A DNA stretch of 14,095 nucleotides from JBCBKZ01 sp039026975 (GTDB taxonomy: Bacteria; Bacteroidota; Bacteroidia; J057), in contig JBCCLI010000153.1 of the NCBI GenBank assembly GCA_039026975.1, forward strand, positions 1 to 14,095, given 5' to 3'. The position numbers and the translations under genes were made by a program. Below are positions 14,025-14,095 of the stretch, piece by piece. The notes under the pieces are model-generated. The model had not been told where the DNA came from. It saw only the letters and a list, made by a program, of their open reading frames with translations, and made no database searches. How positions within the stretch are numbered: position 1 is the stretch's first letter; every line of letters begins with the position of its first letter.

Positions 14025-14095
14025 AAGAGCAGCTTCTGAAAAAAATCATAGGGAAACTCATGAAGGGCCAGCTTAGGACTGTGAAGGGTCAAGCC
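14021..14095 (+). CDS. Start of an unidentified gene, cut by the right window edge
   Basis: An ATG at 14021-14023 overlaps the TGA stop of the cargo gene (ATGA), and the frame is open for 25 codons to the edge. The visible residues (MKEQLLKKIIGKLMKG and on) form a basic, probably helical N-terminus without a signal peptide. That would suit a cytoplasmic enzyme such as a further methyltransferase or glycosyltransferase, but no motif is visible. The overlap suggests translational coupling to the cargo gene. Confidence 0.6.
   Translation, partial: MKEQLLKKIIGKLMKGQLRTVKGQA

Overview
The window is chromosomal DNA from a member of the Bacteroidota, probably a free-living gliding or marine-type lineage (Cytophagales, Flavobacteriia or similar). 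The strongest evidence is the last large gene. It encodes a secreted protein with Bacteroidota-type Ig/PKD-like repeats and a C-terminal type IX secretion (T9SS) sorting domain. Weak Shine-Dalgarno signals in front of most genes and a TAnnTTTG-like promoter element fit the same phylum. No tRNA, rRNA, CRISPR array, transposase or attachment site was seen. Every gap between genes is shorter than 200 bases.

Left block (1-2767, minus strand): cysC, cysD and cysN in transcription order. cysN runs off the left edge. Together they turn sulfate into APS (CysD/CysN) and then PAPS (CysC), for reductive assimilation or as sulfate donor for sulfotransferases.

Middle block (2887-6350, plus strand, tightly packed): a nucleotide-sugar cassette. 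It holds a WbpD/WlbB-like left-handed beta-helix N-acetyltransferase, a sugar-1-phosphate nucleotidyltransferase resembling the catalytic half of PtmE, a LegB-type 4,6-dehydratase and a LegC-type PLP aminotransferase. The last three match the first steps of the GDP-linked legionaminic acid route, but the later genes (LegG hydrolase, LegI synthase, LegF CMP transferase) are not in the window. The product may therefore be a GDP-linked 2,4-diamino-2,4,6-trideoxyhexose rather than a nonulosonic acid.

Right block (6524-10126, plus strand): an O-antigen ABC exporter, with permease Wzm and an ATPase Wzt that carries a C-terminal carbohydrate-binding domain. Two putative methyltransferases follow, one class I-like and one FkbM family, which may cap or decorate the exported glycan.

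Far right (10239-14024): a 1261-residue secreted T9SS cargo protein. Its first 895 residues contain three copies of a 289-residue unit, followed by three more short beta-sandwich repeats, a PKD domain and the sorting domain. Its stop codon overlaps the start of another gene cut by the right edge.

Taken together, this looks like a surface-polysaccharide locus (sugar synthesis, export, modification) in which a large T9SS surface protein is embedded. Two links are the most interesting. One is between a WbpD-type enzyme, a Wzm/Wzt exporter and a T9SS cargo, because in Porphyromonas gingivalis T9SS cargo is attached to A-LPS whose production needs Wbp-type sugar enzymes. The other is the highly regular nested-domain architecture of the cargo protein.
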